Made by a program: the position numbers and the translations under genes | IMG/VR virus record: IMGVR_UViG_3300047409_000574 | Coordinates: 1 to 64,000 of that record | Source: a virus | DNA: 64,000 nucleotides | Direction: 5' to 3' (one strand) | The notes under the pieces: generated by a model | What the model saw: only the letters and a program-made list of their open reading frames with translations | The model's database searches: none | Told to the model about the DNA's origin: nothing | In this document: in pieces, positions 32,738 to 40,339 of the stretch | Layout: each line of letters starts with the position of its first letter | Numbering within the stretch: position 1 is the first letter of the stretch

Positions 32738-33501
32738 GCGCGGTCGAGAAGAAGCCGTGGGTCAGCCACCGCTTCCCGCCGTCGTGGCACTTCACGCGCC
32801 TGCCGAACGTCATGCTTCTCGACGCGTCGCTCTCGCCGGACGCGAAGGTTCTCTGGATGCTGCTCTGTCATCTCGCCGTCGAGCAGCGAACGGATCAGCC
32901 TGTTGTCGGCGTCGAGGAGGCCAGGTCGGCTATCGGCCTGGGTGAACGAACGTGGGCAAAGGCGCGAGACGAGTTGGTCGAGCGCGGCTTGCTGGAGGTG
33001 AAAGGCAGGCGCGGATTCGGCCTGCCGAACGAGTATGTCGTGCTGCCGCCGCATGACCCTCAAAACGCAGTCATGGGTGCCGACAAAACGCAGGAACTAG
33101 GTGCCGACGAATCGCAGCACCCTTCCTTATTCGAGATAGAACCCTCCTCCACCTCCACCCTGCGCGCGGGGCGCGCGCCCACCCAGGTGAACGGGAAGAA
33201 GGTGACCGTCAAGGAGGAGTTCTTCGCTATCGCGGTGCTCGACGTGTTCAACGAGATCACCGGCAAGAAGTTCGCGGCGAAGGAGACGCTCGGGAAGATC
33301 ATCCTGCGTCATCGCGAGCATCCAGAACTCGACGTGGCCGACCACCGCCGGATCATCGAGGAGCAGGTCGCCCATCCGTGGTGGAAGGGGGACGTGTCTC
33401 CGGCGGTAATCTACGGGAACGGGCCGTTGTTCGACCGGGCGCTGAACGGTGTCCGGGCTGCACCGGCCGATCCGCTCAAGGTGAACTACACCCGTGTCTG
33501 A
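32734..33501 (+). CDS. Replication initiator / DnaD-like protein with N-terminal winged helix
   Basis: 255 residues from ATG 32734 (ATGA). Residues 15-110 form an HTH (LDASLSPDAKVLWMLLCHLAV, EEARSAIGLGERTWAKARDELVERGLLEV). Residues about 165-245 (VLDVFNEITGKKF, HPELDVADHRRIIEEQVAHPWW, SPAVIYGNGPLFDRAL) match the DnaD/phage replisome-organiser C-terminal type. It would bind the origin and recruit the helicase loader encoded next, a common initiator - loader order. Middle linker is Ser/Thr/Ala-rich. Confidence 0.75.
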   Translation: MSAVEKKPWVSHRFPPSWHFTRLPNVMLLDASLSPDAKVLWMLLCHLAVEQRTDQPVVGVEEARSAIGLGERTWAKARDELVERGLLEVKGRRGFGLPNEYVVLPPHDPQNAVMGADKTQELGADESQHPSLFEIEPSSTSTLRAGRAPTQVNGKKVTVKEEFFAIAVLDVFNEITGKKFAAKETLGKIILRHREHPELDVADHRRIIEEQVAHPWWKGDVSPAVIYGNGPLFDRALNGVRAAPADPLKVNYTRV

Positions 33502-34276
33502 CAACTCGCTGGCTCTACTCGATACGAGCTTCATGCGCACCGGCGCGCAGGTGGCCTGCCCCGGCTGCGGGAAGGCGAACGGCGGGTTGGAGGTCACGAT
33601 CTCCGGGCTGGCGTTGACGCTCTCGTGCGCGATGTGTGTGGCGCGGGCGGAGGCGGAGGCGGAGGAGCAGGAGCGCCAGGAGCGGGTGCGTGACCTGCTC
33701 GCGCGCGCGGGCGGCACCGCCAGGCTGGAGCAGTTCACGCTGGAGGGCTACCCGACCACGCAGGTGCACCAGCAGGCGCTCGCCAAGGCGCTCGGCTGGC
33801 GTGACCGGGTGCTCTCGATCCCTCCCGGCAGGCCGGGCGCACCGAACCTGGTGCTGTTCGGCGGGATCGGCTCGGGGAAGTCCGGGCTGATGTGGCCGGT
33901 CGTCCGCTCGCTCTGCGAGCACCTGCGCCGCACCCGCTACGTGGACTTCCCGGCGCTGCTGGAGCAGATGAAGGACGCCTACGCCAAGCGGGTGCCGTTC
34001 GACCAGTTCTCCGAACTGGGCCGGGTGCCGGTGCTGGTGCTCGACGATGTGGGGGCGGAGCGGCCGACGGAGTGGGCGCTCGGGGAGCTTCTCCAACTCG
34101 TGAACGCACGCTATGAGCGGCTGCTGCCGACGGCGTACATCTCGAACTTCGAGCCGCAGGAGCTTGTCGCCCGGCTCGGGCGCGGCGACGAGCATGTCGG
34201 GGAGCGCATCGTTTCGCGGATGAACGAAGGAGCTATTCAGTGTCGGCTCAAGTCGCGCGACCTGCGAGCGGCGTGA
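33494..34276 (+). CDS. dnaC: DnaC-like helicase loader (AAA+)
   Basis: 260 residues from GTG 33494. N-terminal zinc ribbon (VACPGCGKANG, SCAMC), then a coiled coil rich in Glu/Ala. The AAA+ core follows: Walker A GGIGSGKSG from residue 123, Walker B VLVLDDVGAERP near 180, sensor-1 TAYISNFEP and an Arg-finger-type ERIVSRMNEGA. This is the DnaC/DnaI arrangement that loads the host replicative helicase. The phage probably uses host DnaB and polymerase, since neither is seen here. Confidence 0.9.
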   Translation: MSDNSLALLDTSFMRTGAQVACPGCGKANGGLEVTISGLALTLSCAMCVARAEAEAEEQERQERVRDLLARAGGTARLEQFTLEGYPTTQVHQQALAKALGWRDRVLSIPPGRPGAPNLVLFGGIGSGKSGLMWPVVRSLCEHLRRTRYVDFPALLEQMKDAYAKRVPFDQFSELGRVPVLVLDDVGAERPTEWALGELLQLVNARYERLLPTAYISNFEPQELVARLGRGDEHVGERIVSRMNEGAIQCRLKSRDLRAA

Positions 34277-34395
34277 GGCAGGCTCTCGACATGCTGCTCG
34301 TCCTCGCTGCTCTCGGCGCGATCTTCACGGCGACCATCGCAGCCGTCCAGGTCGTGGTCATGGTCGCGCGGAAGCTCGCTGGCCGTTTGCGATGA
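34273..34395 (+). CDS. 40-residue single-span membrane protein
   Basis: GTG 34273 overlaps the loader stop (GTGA) and the TGA overlaps the next ATG. The body is one membrane span (MLLVLAALGAIFTATIAAVQ then VVVMV) flanked by basic residues (ARKLAGRLR). The fit in a coupled operon supports translation. Function unknown. Confidence 0.6.
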   Translation: MRQALDMLLVLAALGAIFTATIAAVQVVVMVARKLAGRLR

Positions 34396-34580
34396 GCACC
34401 TTTGAGCCGTGCGCCCGACCGGCTGGTTGCGCGACACCGTTCGCGTGTAGCGGTGACACGGGTGACTACGGCACGTGTATCTACCGGGCGCTCCAGGAGC
34501 ATGAGGAGCGGGTGAAGGCTGGCACGGTGCGGCCTATCCGGGTGATCCATCCGTACAAGGCGAAAGATGCAGCAGGCTAA
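34392..34580 (+). CDS. Small Cys-rich protein
   Basis: 62 residues, ATG overlapping the previous stop. Four Cys (CARPAGC, FACSGDTGDYGTC) suggest zinc binding. Charged C-terminus. Unknown function. Confidence 0.55.
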   Translation: MSTFEPCARPAGCATPFACSGDTGDYGTCIYRALQEHEERVKAGTVRPIRVIHPYKAKDAAG

Positions 34581-34662
34581 GTTGGGCGAATCTGCGGAAC
34601 TCGGAAGTCTGCTGTCCGGTTGGGGGCGTAGTGTTAGTCAAGCAACCGGAGAGGTGAGGCTC

Positions 34663-35304
34663 GTGGAGGTCGTGCAGTTCGAGGTCGCGGGGAAGGCGAT
34701 CACGCAAGGCTCGAAGATGCCGTTTGTGCCGAGCTACGGCGACGGTACCCCGGTGCGACGCCACACGAAGTCGTGTCCCGGCTCCAAGTCGAAGAACCAG
34801 GCGCACCACTACGCGTCGATCCCGTGTCGCTGCCCGGTGATGGCGAACGTCGTGGACGACAATGATGGGCCGCTGGGGAACTGGCGGGACACGATCGGCT
34901 TCCACGCGCGCGTGGCGATGGGCGACCGGGAGGTGTTCGACGGGCTGTGCCGGGCGACGTTCGTGTTCGTCAAGCCGCGCCCGGCGGCCCACTACGGCTC
35001 AGGCCGGAACGAGCGCATCTTGAAGGACTCGGCTCCGGCCGCGCCGGGCAAGCGGCCGGACGCGTTGAAGCTCGCGCGCGCGGTCGAGGATGCGATGACC
35101 GGGATCGTGTATGTGGACGATTCGCTGATCGTGACGGAGGTGATCGCGAAGCGGTACTGCTCGCGCTGGGAGACCGAGCGGGTGGAGGTGCGGGTCGAGT
35201 TGCTGGCGGAGCAGACGGTGCATGATCTGGTGGCGGCGGGGCTGCTTGATCTGCCTGCGGCGTCGGGCGAGCACGGGCACGAACAGTTGAGTTTGGTCGC
35301 GTAG
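34663..35304 (+). CDS. RusA-like Holliday junction resolvase
   Basis: 213 residues from GTG 34663, preceded by GGAGAGGTGAGG; the frame is open from ATG 34567, which overlaps the upstream gene, so a 245-residue form is possible. QFEVAGKAITQGSKMPF at the N-terminus and KRPDALKLARAVEDAMTGIVYVDDSLIV near residue 140-167 give the RusA pattern with catalytic Asp residues. A CPGSK ... CRCPV insertion may bind metal. Resolves Holliday junctions before packaging, consistent with RecT-type recombination. Confidence 0.8.
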   Translation: MEVVQFEVAGKAITQGSKMPFVPSYGDGTPVRRHTKSCPGSKSKNQAHHYASIPCRCPVMANVVDDNDGPLGNWRDTIGFHARVAMGDREVFDGLCRATFVFVKPRPAAHYGSGRNERILKDSAPAAPGKRPDALKLARAVEDAMTGIVYVDDSLIVTEVIAKRYCSRWETERVEVRVELLAEQTVHDLVAAGLLDLPAASGEHGHEQLSLVA

Positions 35305-35486
35305 CGCGACCTGCGTAGCTCGCCAAGAGAGAGGACGGGGATTGTGATGCGCGCGTGTGCGTGTCCCCCGTCCTGCCGTTCGCCACGCTGAAAACGCAAA
35401 ACGGTGTCAAGTCGTCTTAACAATCGAGATGGCTATGCGGTTTGCTCGTCTCAAAAGGTGCCCGTTTGCGGGGCTGGCGACAAGAG
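35305..35486 (+). other. Intergenic regulatory region
   Basis: No gene seen. It holds the hairpin at 35333-35373, then an unusually AT-rich stretch for this genome (about 35385-35430, with runs such as GAAAACGCAAAACGG), and an inverted repeat CGTTTGC 35463-35469 / GCAAACG 35490-35496 that includes a GTTTGCTAC element. An origin or control region is possible. Confidence 0.5.
35333..35373 (+). terminator. Hairpin after RusA-like gene
   Basis: GGACGGGG 35333-35340 pairs with CCCCGTCC 35366-35373. No U-tract. Probably marks the end of the replication operon. Confidence 0.5.
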
Positions 35487-35499
35487 GTAGCAAACGATG
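35487..35499 (-). promoter_or_regulatory. GTTTGCTAC element (CATCGTTTGCTAC)
   Basis: The minus strand reads CATCGTTTGCTAC, identical over 13 bases to the plus-strand copy at 45373-45385. It lies just before the -10 TAAAAT at 35503, so a bound protein would cover the promoter. Confidence 0.5.
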
Positions 35500-35502
35500 T
35501 TG

Positions 35503-35538
35503 TAAAATGTAGTCATGCATCCCGACCAAGGAGAGAGC
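35503..35538 (+). promoter_or_regulatory. Promoter -10 and CCGACC leader
   Basis: TGTAAAATG gives -10 TAAAAT at 35503-35508, then ATCCCGACCAAGGAGAGAGC (CCGACC 35522-35527) and ATG 35539. Confidence 0.5.
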
Positions 35539-35748
35539 ATGACTGCACCGACAGCGATGGAGAAGTCGGTCACGAATCTGTGGCGGTCGCTCCCCTACCA
35601 GGCGTTCGGCATCTGCGCGAACCCGGCGTGCGGAGAGCGCGGCGTCCAGTTCCTTTGCGGCAAGAACCCGCATAGCCGGGTCTGCCTTGTCTGCTTCGAG
35701 TTCGAGTTCAACTGCACCGCACCCAACATGAGAAGGAGGTCGGCATGA
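35539..35748 (+). CDS. Small zinc-ribbon protein
   Basis: 69 residues from ATG 35539, with AAGGAGAGAG upstream; an earlier in-frame ATG at 35515 lies in the leader element and is rejected. CANPACGERG and CLVCFEFEFNC provide a probable Cys4 zinc site. Basic C-terminus. First gene of a unit ending at 37287. Unknown function, possibly DNA- or RNA-binding. Confidence 0.65.
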   Translation: MTAPTAMEKSVTNLWRSLPYQAFGICANPACGERGVQFLCGKNPHSRVCLVCFEFEFNCTAPNMRRRSA

Positions 35749-36194
35749 TCGCGTTCAGTCTCACCGGCAAGGTCGTGGCGATCCCGCGCAGCGGGCAGTT
35801 CACGACGGAGTTCATGCGTGCGTCGATCGAGCGGACGATCGCCGAGGGCAAGAAGGTCTACACGCGCTCGGGCGGATGGGAGGAGCCGAAGCGGTACGGC
35901 ATCGGCCGCCGGTACGAGGACGGCCAGCCGGTGGACGTGCGGTGCACGACGCTGCGTGTCGAGACGGACGGCGGGCCGGAGCAGACCGCCGACCTCTGGA
36001 TCACGGAGGAGCGGGTCGGCAAGGCGACGTTCGAGCGGGTGCTGGCGTTGGAGGTCGGCGCGCGGGTGAAGATCACCGGCACGGTCAAGAGCACGCTCGC
36101 GTACAACACCTTCTCACCGCAGGCCGACAAGGTGAAGGTTCTCTCGCATGCGACGAGGTGCGGGTGCGAGTTCTGTAACGAGGTGCTCTCGTGA
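35745..36194 (+). CDS. Hypothetical protein with C-terminal Cys pair
   Basis: 149 residues from ATG 35745 (ATGA). A beta-rich body (FSLTGKVVAIPRSGQFTTE, LEVGARVKITGTVKSTL) suggests an OB-like fold; the C-terminus has RCGCEFCNEV. Could be a single-strand-binding or small accessory protein. Unrecognised. Confidence 0.6.
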   Translation: MIAFSLTGKVVAIPRSGQFTTEFMRASIERTIAEGKKVYTRSGGWEEPKRYGIGRRYEDGQPVDVRCTTLRVETDGGPEQTADLWITEERVGKATFERVLALEVGARVKITGTVKSTLAYNTFSPQADKVKVLSHATRCGCEFCNEVLS

Positions 36195-36745
36195 AGGGCG
36201 GGCGGCTCAAGATCGTGAACGAGTCCCGCTACGCCGACGGGGAGGTCGAGGCGCTCGTGCGCTTCGGCCTCCAGGACATTGACTTGAAGGGCGAGAAGCT
36301 GCTGGCGGTGGTGAGCAACACGCGGACGCGGGAGTACCGGGGCTGGGCGGGCACGCGCGTGATGTTCTGGCGCTCGGACAGTACGGCCGGTCGGGTTGCT
36401 GCGCTCGTCCGGCGGCACAAGCCGGGGTTCATCATCCACATGATGGTTGGGCCGCCGACCAAGTTCCCGATCCGGCCGTACCGGCGCAATGGTTTCGTGC
36501 ATGACTACCGCACCTGGCAGGAGGCGCTGGTGGGGATCACCGCACATGAGGGCATGCACGTCCAGCACTTCTACGATTCGGCCTATGGGCACAACGGGAG
36601 GCGGCGGACTGGCTCGCGCCGGATCGAGCCGAAGTGCGAGGCGTTCGAGCAGTTCATGCTCCGGCGCTACCGGGAGAGCTTGCTCACGCCACCGGAGTTT
36701 GCTACCGTCTCCTGTCAAGGTCTCCGTTTGGAGACGGTCGGCTGA
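36191..36745 (+). CDS. Metallopeptidase-like protein (HEGMH)
   Basis: 184 residues from GTG 36191 (GTGA). ITAHEGMHVQHFYDSAYG near residue 116 is an HExxH zinc site; EPKCEAFEQFMLRRYRE about 25 residues later offers a third Glu ligand. The arrangement resembles SprT/ImmA-type minimal peptidases. Substrate unknown. The last 20 codons contain a copy of the GTTTGCTAC element (36688-36706), so regulatory sequence overlaps coding sequence. Confidence 0.7.
   Translation: MKGGRLKIVNESRYADGEVEALVRFGLQDIDLKGEKLLAVVSNTRTREYRGWAGTRVMFWRSDSTAGRVAALVRRHKPGFIIHMMVGPPTKFPIRPYRRNGFVHDYRTWQEALVGITAHEGMHVQHFYDSAYGHNGRRRTGSRRIEPKCEAFEQFMLRRYRESLLTPPEFATVSCQGLRLETVG
36688..36706 (+). promoter_or_regulatory. GTTTGCTAC element, long form
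   Basis: GCCACCGGAGTTTGCTACC, identical over all 19 bases to 40507-40525 and 18 of 19 to the minus-strand copy at 6585-6603. Located inside the 3' end of the peptidase-like gene, about 55 bases before the HTH gene. Confidence 0.55.
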
Positions 36746-36761
36746 TGGGACGGAGGCACGA

Positions 36762-37124
36762 GTGACCAAGCAACTGCGGGACTGGATCGACGAGATGGTG
36801 GCGGCGGGCAAGAAGTCGGTGCCGCTTGCGAAGCTGCGAGAGAAGCTCGACGAGGTCGAGCGCAAGCCGTCCCGTGGTCGGCGCAACGGGAAGATCAACC
36901 CGGCCGATCTGGTCGGCAACGCGGAGGCTGCGCGCATCCTGGGGGTGGATCGCACGCGCATCTCGAAGTGGCGGAACAAGGATGTGCTGACGACGTTCGG
37001 CCCGAAGAAGCTGCCGTTCCCGGAGCCGGTCGCGACGCTCGACGCGGGGCCGGTGTGGGACAGGAACGACGTGCTGACGATCCTCCCGTTCGTGGAGGAG
37101 CGTCGCCGGGCACGCGCGAAGTAG
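36762..37124 (+). CDS. HTH DNA-binding protein
   Basis: 120 residues from GTG 36762, with GGAGG upstream. Residues 1-45 are helical and basic; residues about 50-110 (NPADLVGNAEAARILGVDRTRISKWRNKD, then PVWDRNDVLTILPFVEERR) resemble phage excisionase or MerR-type HTH proteins. No recombinase is seen, so a transcriptional or packaging role is as likely as excision. A GTTTGCTAC element lies just upstream, making this a candidate ligand, though that is speculation. Confidence 0.7.
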   Translation: MTKQLRDWIDEMVAAGKKSVPLAKLREKLDEVERKPSRGRRNGKINPADLVGNAEAARILGVDRTRISKWRNKDVLTTFGPKKLPFPEPVATLDAGPVWDRNDVLTILPFVEERRRARAK

Positions 37125-37152
37125 AGTCTTGACCCCCAACGAAAGGACGGGC

Positions 37153-37287
37153 ATGAGCGAGAGCGAGCAGGAGCCGGGCGGCGCGCCCGAGACCCCGCCT
37201 GACGGCGGTGACGGCGGTGACGGCGGAGCGCCGGAGGTTCCGGCTGGCGGTGGTGGCGAGCAGGCGGCCCCGGCGACTGAGGACTAG
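37153..37287 (+). CDS. 44-residue all-acidic protein
   Basis: ATG 37153 with GAAAGGACGGG upstream. Contains only acidic and small residues: Glu, Asp, Gly, Pro, Ala, with GGDGGDGG in the centre, no Lys, Arg, His or aromatic. Too short for the usual ORF cut-off. It could be a disordered tail, a DNA mimic or a non-coding artefact of GC-rich sequence; the start signal favours translation. Ends before an intrinsic terminator. Confidence 0.45.
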   Translation: MSESEQEPGGAPETPPDGGDGGDGGAPEVPAGGGGEQAAPATED

Positions 37288-37312
37288 CGTCCTCGCTATC
37301 GGTGGTGTGAGG

Positions 37313-37340
37313 GGGGCGGCCTGCGGGTCGCCCCTTCTTG
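37313..37340 (+). terminator. Rho-independent terminator before ssb
   Basis: GGGGCG 37313-37318 pairs with CGCCCC 37329-37334 and is followed by TTCTTGT. The T-rich tail overlaps the next promoter's -35 hexamer. Confidence 0.6.
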
Positions 37341-37365
37341 TCCGTCCGATGGGATGGGATACGAT
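37338..37365 (+). promoter_or_regulatory. Promoter of ssb
   Basis: TTGTCC 37338-37343 and TACGAT 37360-37365 with a 16-base spacer; then TTCCGACCAAGAGAGGTAGAG (leader CCGACC 37374-37379) to ATG 37394. The same -35 hexamer occurs at 41658. Confidence 0.65.
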
Positions 37366-37393
37366 GATGGCTTCCGACCAAGAGAGGTAGAGC

Positions 37394-37963
37394 ATGGCGA
37401 ACCTAATCAATTCGGTCATTATTCAGGGGAATCTGACTCGCGACCCGGAATTGCGCTACACCCCGTCGGGTACGGCGGTCGCGAACGCGAGGATCGCGCA
37501 CAACGACCGGGTGAAGAAGGACGGCGTGTGGACTGACACGCCGTACTACTTCGATGTGACGATCTGGGGGAATCGGGGCGAGGCGTTCTGCCGGTTCTTC
37601 ACGAAGGGCAGCGCGGTGCTGATCCGCGGCCGGTTGACCTGGCGGGAGTGGGATTCGGAGAACGGCAAGCGCCAGCAGGTCGAGATCGTGGCGGACGACT
37701 GGTACTTCGTCGGCAAGAAGGGTGAGGGCGGCGGGACGACTGACCGGTACGACGGGGCGGACTACTCGCGCGGCGGGGATGGTGGCGGCCAGTACGACGT
37801 GGATGATCCGGCTGGCCCTCCTGCGACCGTTCCGGCGGGCGGGGACTTCGATGCTGACGGCGATGACATACCCTTCGCCCTTTTTGACATGTGCCCTCTT
37901 GACGGCGTAGTGTGGGCGCATGTCCGCCGGACGTGGCCGCCCACCAAGTTGCACCTGTGGTGA
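37394..37963 (+). CDS. ssb: Single-stranded DNA-binding protein with extended C-terminus
   Basis: 189 residues. The OB fold is clear: NSVIIQGNLTRDPELRYTPSG, AVANARIAHNDR, TPYYFDVTIWGNRGEAFCRF, KGSAVLIRGRLTWREW, VEIVADDWYFVG. A Gly/Asp-rich linker leads to DFDADGDDIPF at residues about 151-161, which is where bacterial and phage SSBs normally stop, with the acidic tip binding partner proteins. Here 28 further residues follow (ALFDMCPLDGVVWAHVRRT and so on), overlapping the start of an HNH gene. The insertion of that gene probably removed the original stop. Confidence 0.93.
   Translation: MANLINSVIIQGNLTRDPELRYTPSGTAVANARIAHNDRVKKDGVWTDTPYYFDVTIWGNRGEAFCRFFTKGSAVLIRGRLTWREWDSENGKRQQVEIVADDWYFVGKKGEGGGTTDRYDGADYSRGGDGGGQYDVDDPAGPPATVPAGGDFDADGDDIPFALFDMCPLDGVVWAHVRRTWPPTKLHLW
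37884..37913 (+). promoter_or_regulatory. Promoter of HNH gene, inside ssb
   Basis: TTGACA 37884-37889 and TAGTGT 37908-37913 with an 18-base spacer. Only six bases separate the -10 from ATG 37920, so the transcript would be leaderless. It lies in the sequence that extends SSB. Confidence 0.6.
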
Positions 37964-38387
37964 GTGCGCCAAGTGCAAAAGGCGGGTAGCTGCGCGTGAA
38001 GCGTATCGCGCTATGTCGCCGCAAGAGCGGAAGGACTGGGTTGCTCGGCGCGATCCCGAGAAGGTGCGTGCGGCTGATCGCGTTCGGTACAAGAAGGACA
38101 AGCCGAATCGTCGCAAGGCGATGGACGAGTACGCGGCGAGCAACCGCGAGCGCGTCAACGGCCACAAGAAGGCGTGGGTCGAGCGCAACCCGGAGAAGCA
38201 TGCCGCGCACGTCGCGGTCAGCAACGCGCTGCGCGATGGCAGGCTGGTCAAGGGGCCGTGCGAGCGCGCGTCCGAGGGCGGGTGTGGGCGGCGTATCGAG
38301 GCTCATCACGATGACTACGAGAAGCCGCTAGAGGTGCGCTGGCTGTGCTCGAAGCATCACGCTGAGACGCGCAAGAAGGTGGACTGA
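37920..38387 (+). CDS. HNH endonuclease
   Basis: 155 residues from ATG 37920. An N-terminal CTCGECAKCKRR zinc knuckle precedes a long charged helix (tandem AADRVRYKKDKPNRRKAMDE-type segments) and the C-terminal HNH: CERASEGGCGRRIEAHHDDYEKPLEVRWLCSKHHAE in pieces. HHxDY-type HNH proteins of this shape are frequent free-standing phage endonucleases. It overlaps ssb by 44 bases and has its own promoter there; its stop overlaps the next ATG. Confidence 0.8.
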   Translation: MSAGRGRPPSCTCGECAKCKRRVAAREAYRAMSPQERKDWVARRDPEKVRAADRVRYKKDKPNRRKAMDEYAASNRERVNGHKKAWVERNPEKHAAHVAVSNALRDGRLVKGPCERASEGGCGRRIEAHHDDYEKPLEVRWLCSKHHAETRKKVD

Positions 38388-40339
38388 TGGCTCGGGGCGT
38401 GCTGCATCTCGCGCCCGGCCTGAGCCTGCCGCTCGACGCGGTCACGCGCACGTTCGGCATCTTCGGGCAGCGCGGAACCGGCAAGTCCTCGACCGGCGCG
38501 GTGTTGATCGAGCAGAGCGTTCGGCTGGGCGGTCGGGCGGTGCTTCTCGACCCGACGGGAGTGCACTTCGGGCTGACGCGCGAGGGCACCGAGCCGGGCC
38601 TGCCGGGCGTCGTGCTCGGCGGTGAGCATGCAGATGCGCCGTTGGAGCCGCACGCCGGTGGGCTGGTCGCCGAGTTCGTGGTCGGCTCGGACTACCCGCT
38701 GGTCGTGCTCGACATGAAGCTGCTGCGCAAGCATCAGCGCCAGCACTTCGCGATGGAGTTGCTGGAGGCGCTCTACCACGACAACCGCGATCCGCTGCTG
38801 GTGGTGTTCGACGAGGCGGCGCAGTTCGCCCCGCAGCAGATGCGGGAGGGCGGCGAGGTGCCGCGTCTGCTCGGCGCGGTCGAGGACTTGGTCAAGCTCG
38901 GCCGGTCGCGCGGGCTGGGCGCGGTGATGATCGAGCAGCGCATCGCGACGTTGAACGCGAACGTGCGCGAGCAGATCGAAACGATGATCGCGCACCGGCT
39001 GGTCGGCCCGTTGGATCGCAAGGCGCTCAAGGAGTGGATCGCGGCGAACGGGGAGCCGGAGCGGGAGGCGGAGGCGATGGCGCTGGTGCCGAAGCTCGAC
39101 GCGGGCGAGGCGCTGGTGTGGTCGCCGTCGTTCCTCAAGTTCTTCGGGCGGGTGGCGATGAACCGGGCGACGACGTTCGACTCGCGGGCGACGCCGGAGG
39201 TTGGCAAGGCGCGCAAGAAGCTGACGGCGCGTGCGCCGGTTGATCTCGACGGGCTGCGTGTGCGGATGGCGGCGACGATTGAGGAGGCGGAGCGCAACGA
39301 TCCGAAGGTGCTGCGCTCGAAGCTTGCGGTGGCGGAGCGCAAGCTGGCCGACGTGTCGGCGCAACTCTCCGAGCTTCAAGCCTGGGCGGATGAACTCGGG
39401 AGGTCGGGTGGGGAGAGCGCGGCCGAGGAGGTCGTGAACGTCTACATGCTCGCGAAGCGCTACGTCGGGTTCTCCTGCGATCTCGTGGACGAGGTGCGTG
39501 CGCTCGGCGCGCAGAACGGCAAGCCGGTGCTCGACGAGGAGATGCTCAGGCTGCTGTTCGATCACGTGCGCGCCGTGGAGAACGCCGCCGACCGCACGAC
39601 CGAGGTGTACGAGAAGCTGCGCGAGGTGATGTACCCGCTCGCGTCGAACGTGAAGGATGCGCTGGATCGACATACACTCACCCAGTCTCGCCCCGCCGTT
39701 CCTTCGCGACTAAACGCCACGACACGGCGACAGCCGGAGCGTGAGGTCATTAGCCCAACGGCCCCTCGCGTAGCCCGGCCCGTGCCGGAGGCCGCCCATG
39801 ACAGGGGCGCGTCTGGCGGGGCGAGTACCTCTCTGACCGGCCCGGAGCAGCGGGTGCTCGACGCGGTCTACTGGTACGAGGCGCTCGGGATCATGCAGCC
39901 GACCCGGATCATGGTCGGCTTCATCGCGGGCTACCGGGTCTCGAAGAAGGGTGGCGGCACATTCTCGAACGTGCTGTCGGCGCTCAAGAACACCGAGGTG
40001 CCGCTGATCGACTATCCGGGCACCGGAGTGGTGGCGTTGACCGAGGCCGGGCGTGCGCTCGCGAACGATCCAGGGATCGAGGCGACGAACCGGGGCGTGC
40101 AGGAGGCGGTGCTGGCGCGCCTGGACGGGCCGGAGCAGCGGACGCTGCGCATCCTGATTGATCGCTGGCCGAATCCGTTGAGCCGGATCGACCTGGGCAC
40201 GGAGGCGGGCTACACGGTGACGGCGAAGGGCGGCGGGACGTTCTCGAACGTGCTCAGTCGGCTGCGCACGCTCGGTGTGATCGACTATCCCGGCACGGGG
40301 CTGGCGGTTGCAACCGAGGTGCTGTTCCCGTTAGGCTGA
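38387..40339 (+). CDS. HerA/FtsK-like ATPase with tandem C-terminal winged helices
   Basis: 650 residues from ATG 38387. Walker A GQRGTGKSS from residue 27, Walker B LLVVFDEAAQF (D142, E143), and the sensor region IEQRIATLNANVREQIETM, all as in HerA/TraG-type translocases. Residues about 285-330 form a coiled coil. The C-terminus has two related winged helices sharing GYxVxxKGGGTFSNVL and IDYPGTG. Bacterial homologues pump DNA in repair or conflict systems. In this phage it follows SSB, so a DNA-repair or end-processing role is plausible, not proven. Confidence 0.75.
   Translation: MARGVLHLAPGLSLPLDAVTRTFGIFGQRGTGKSSTGAVLIEQSVRLGGRAVLLDPTGVHFGLTREGTEPGLPGVVLGGEHADAPLEPHAGGLVAEFVVGSDYPLVVLDMKLLRKHQRQHFAMELLEALYHDNRDPLLVVFDEAAQFAPQQMREGGEVPRLLGAVEDLVKLGRSRGLGAVMIEQRIATLNANVREQIETMIAHRLVGPLDRKALKEWIAANGEPEREAEAMALVPKLDAGEALVWSPSFLKFFGRVAMNRATTFDSRATPEVGKARKKLTARAPVDLDGLRVRMAATIEEAERNDPKVLRSKLAVAERKLADVSAQLSELQAWADELGRSGGESAAEEVVNVYMLAKRYVGFSCDLVDEVRALGAQNGKPVLDEEMLRLLFDHVRAVENAADRTTEVYEKLREVMYPLASNVKDALDRHTLTQSRPAVPSRLNATTRRQPEREVISPTAPRVARPVPEAAHDRGASGGASTSLTGPEQRVLDAVYWYEALGIMQPTRIMVGFIAGYRVSKKGGGTFSNVLSALKNTEVPLIDYPGTGVVALTEAGRALANDPGIEATNRGVQEAVLARLDGPEQRTLRILIDRWPNPLSRIDLGTEAGYTVTAKGGGTFSNVLSRLRTLGVIDYPGTGLAVATEVLFPLG

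Noticed and set aside
35858-37381. Minus-strand open frame of 507 codons
   Set aside because: Runs opposite four plus-strand genes with good starts and motifs; no coherent domain.
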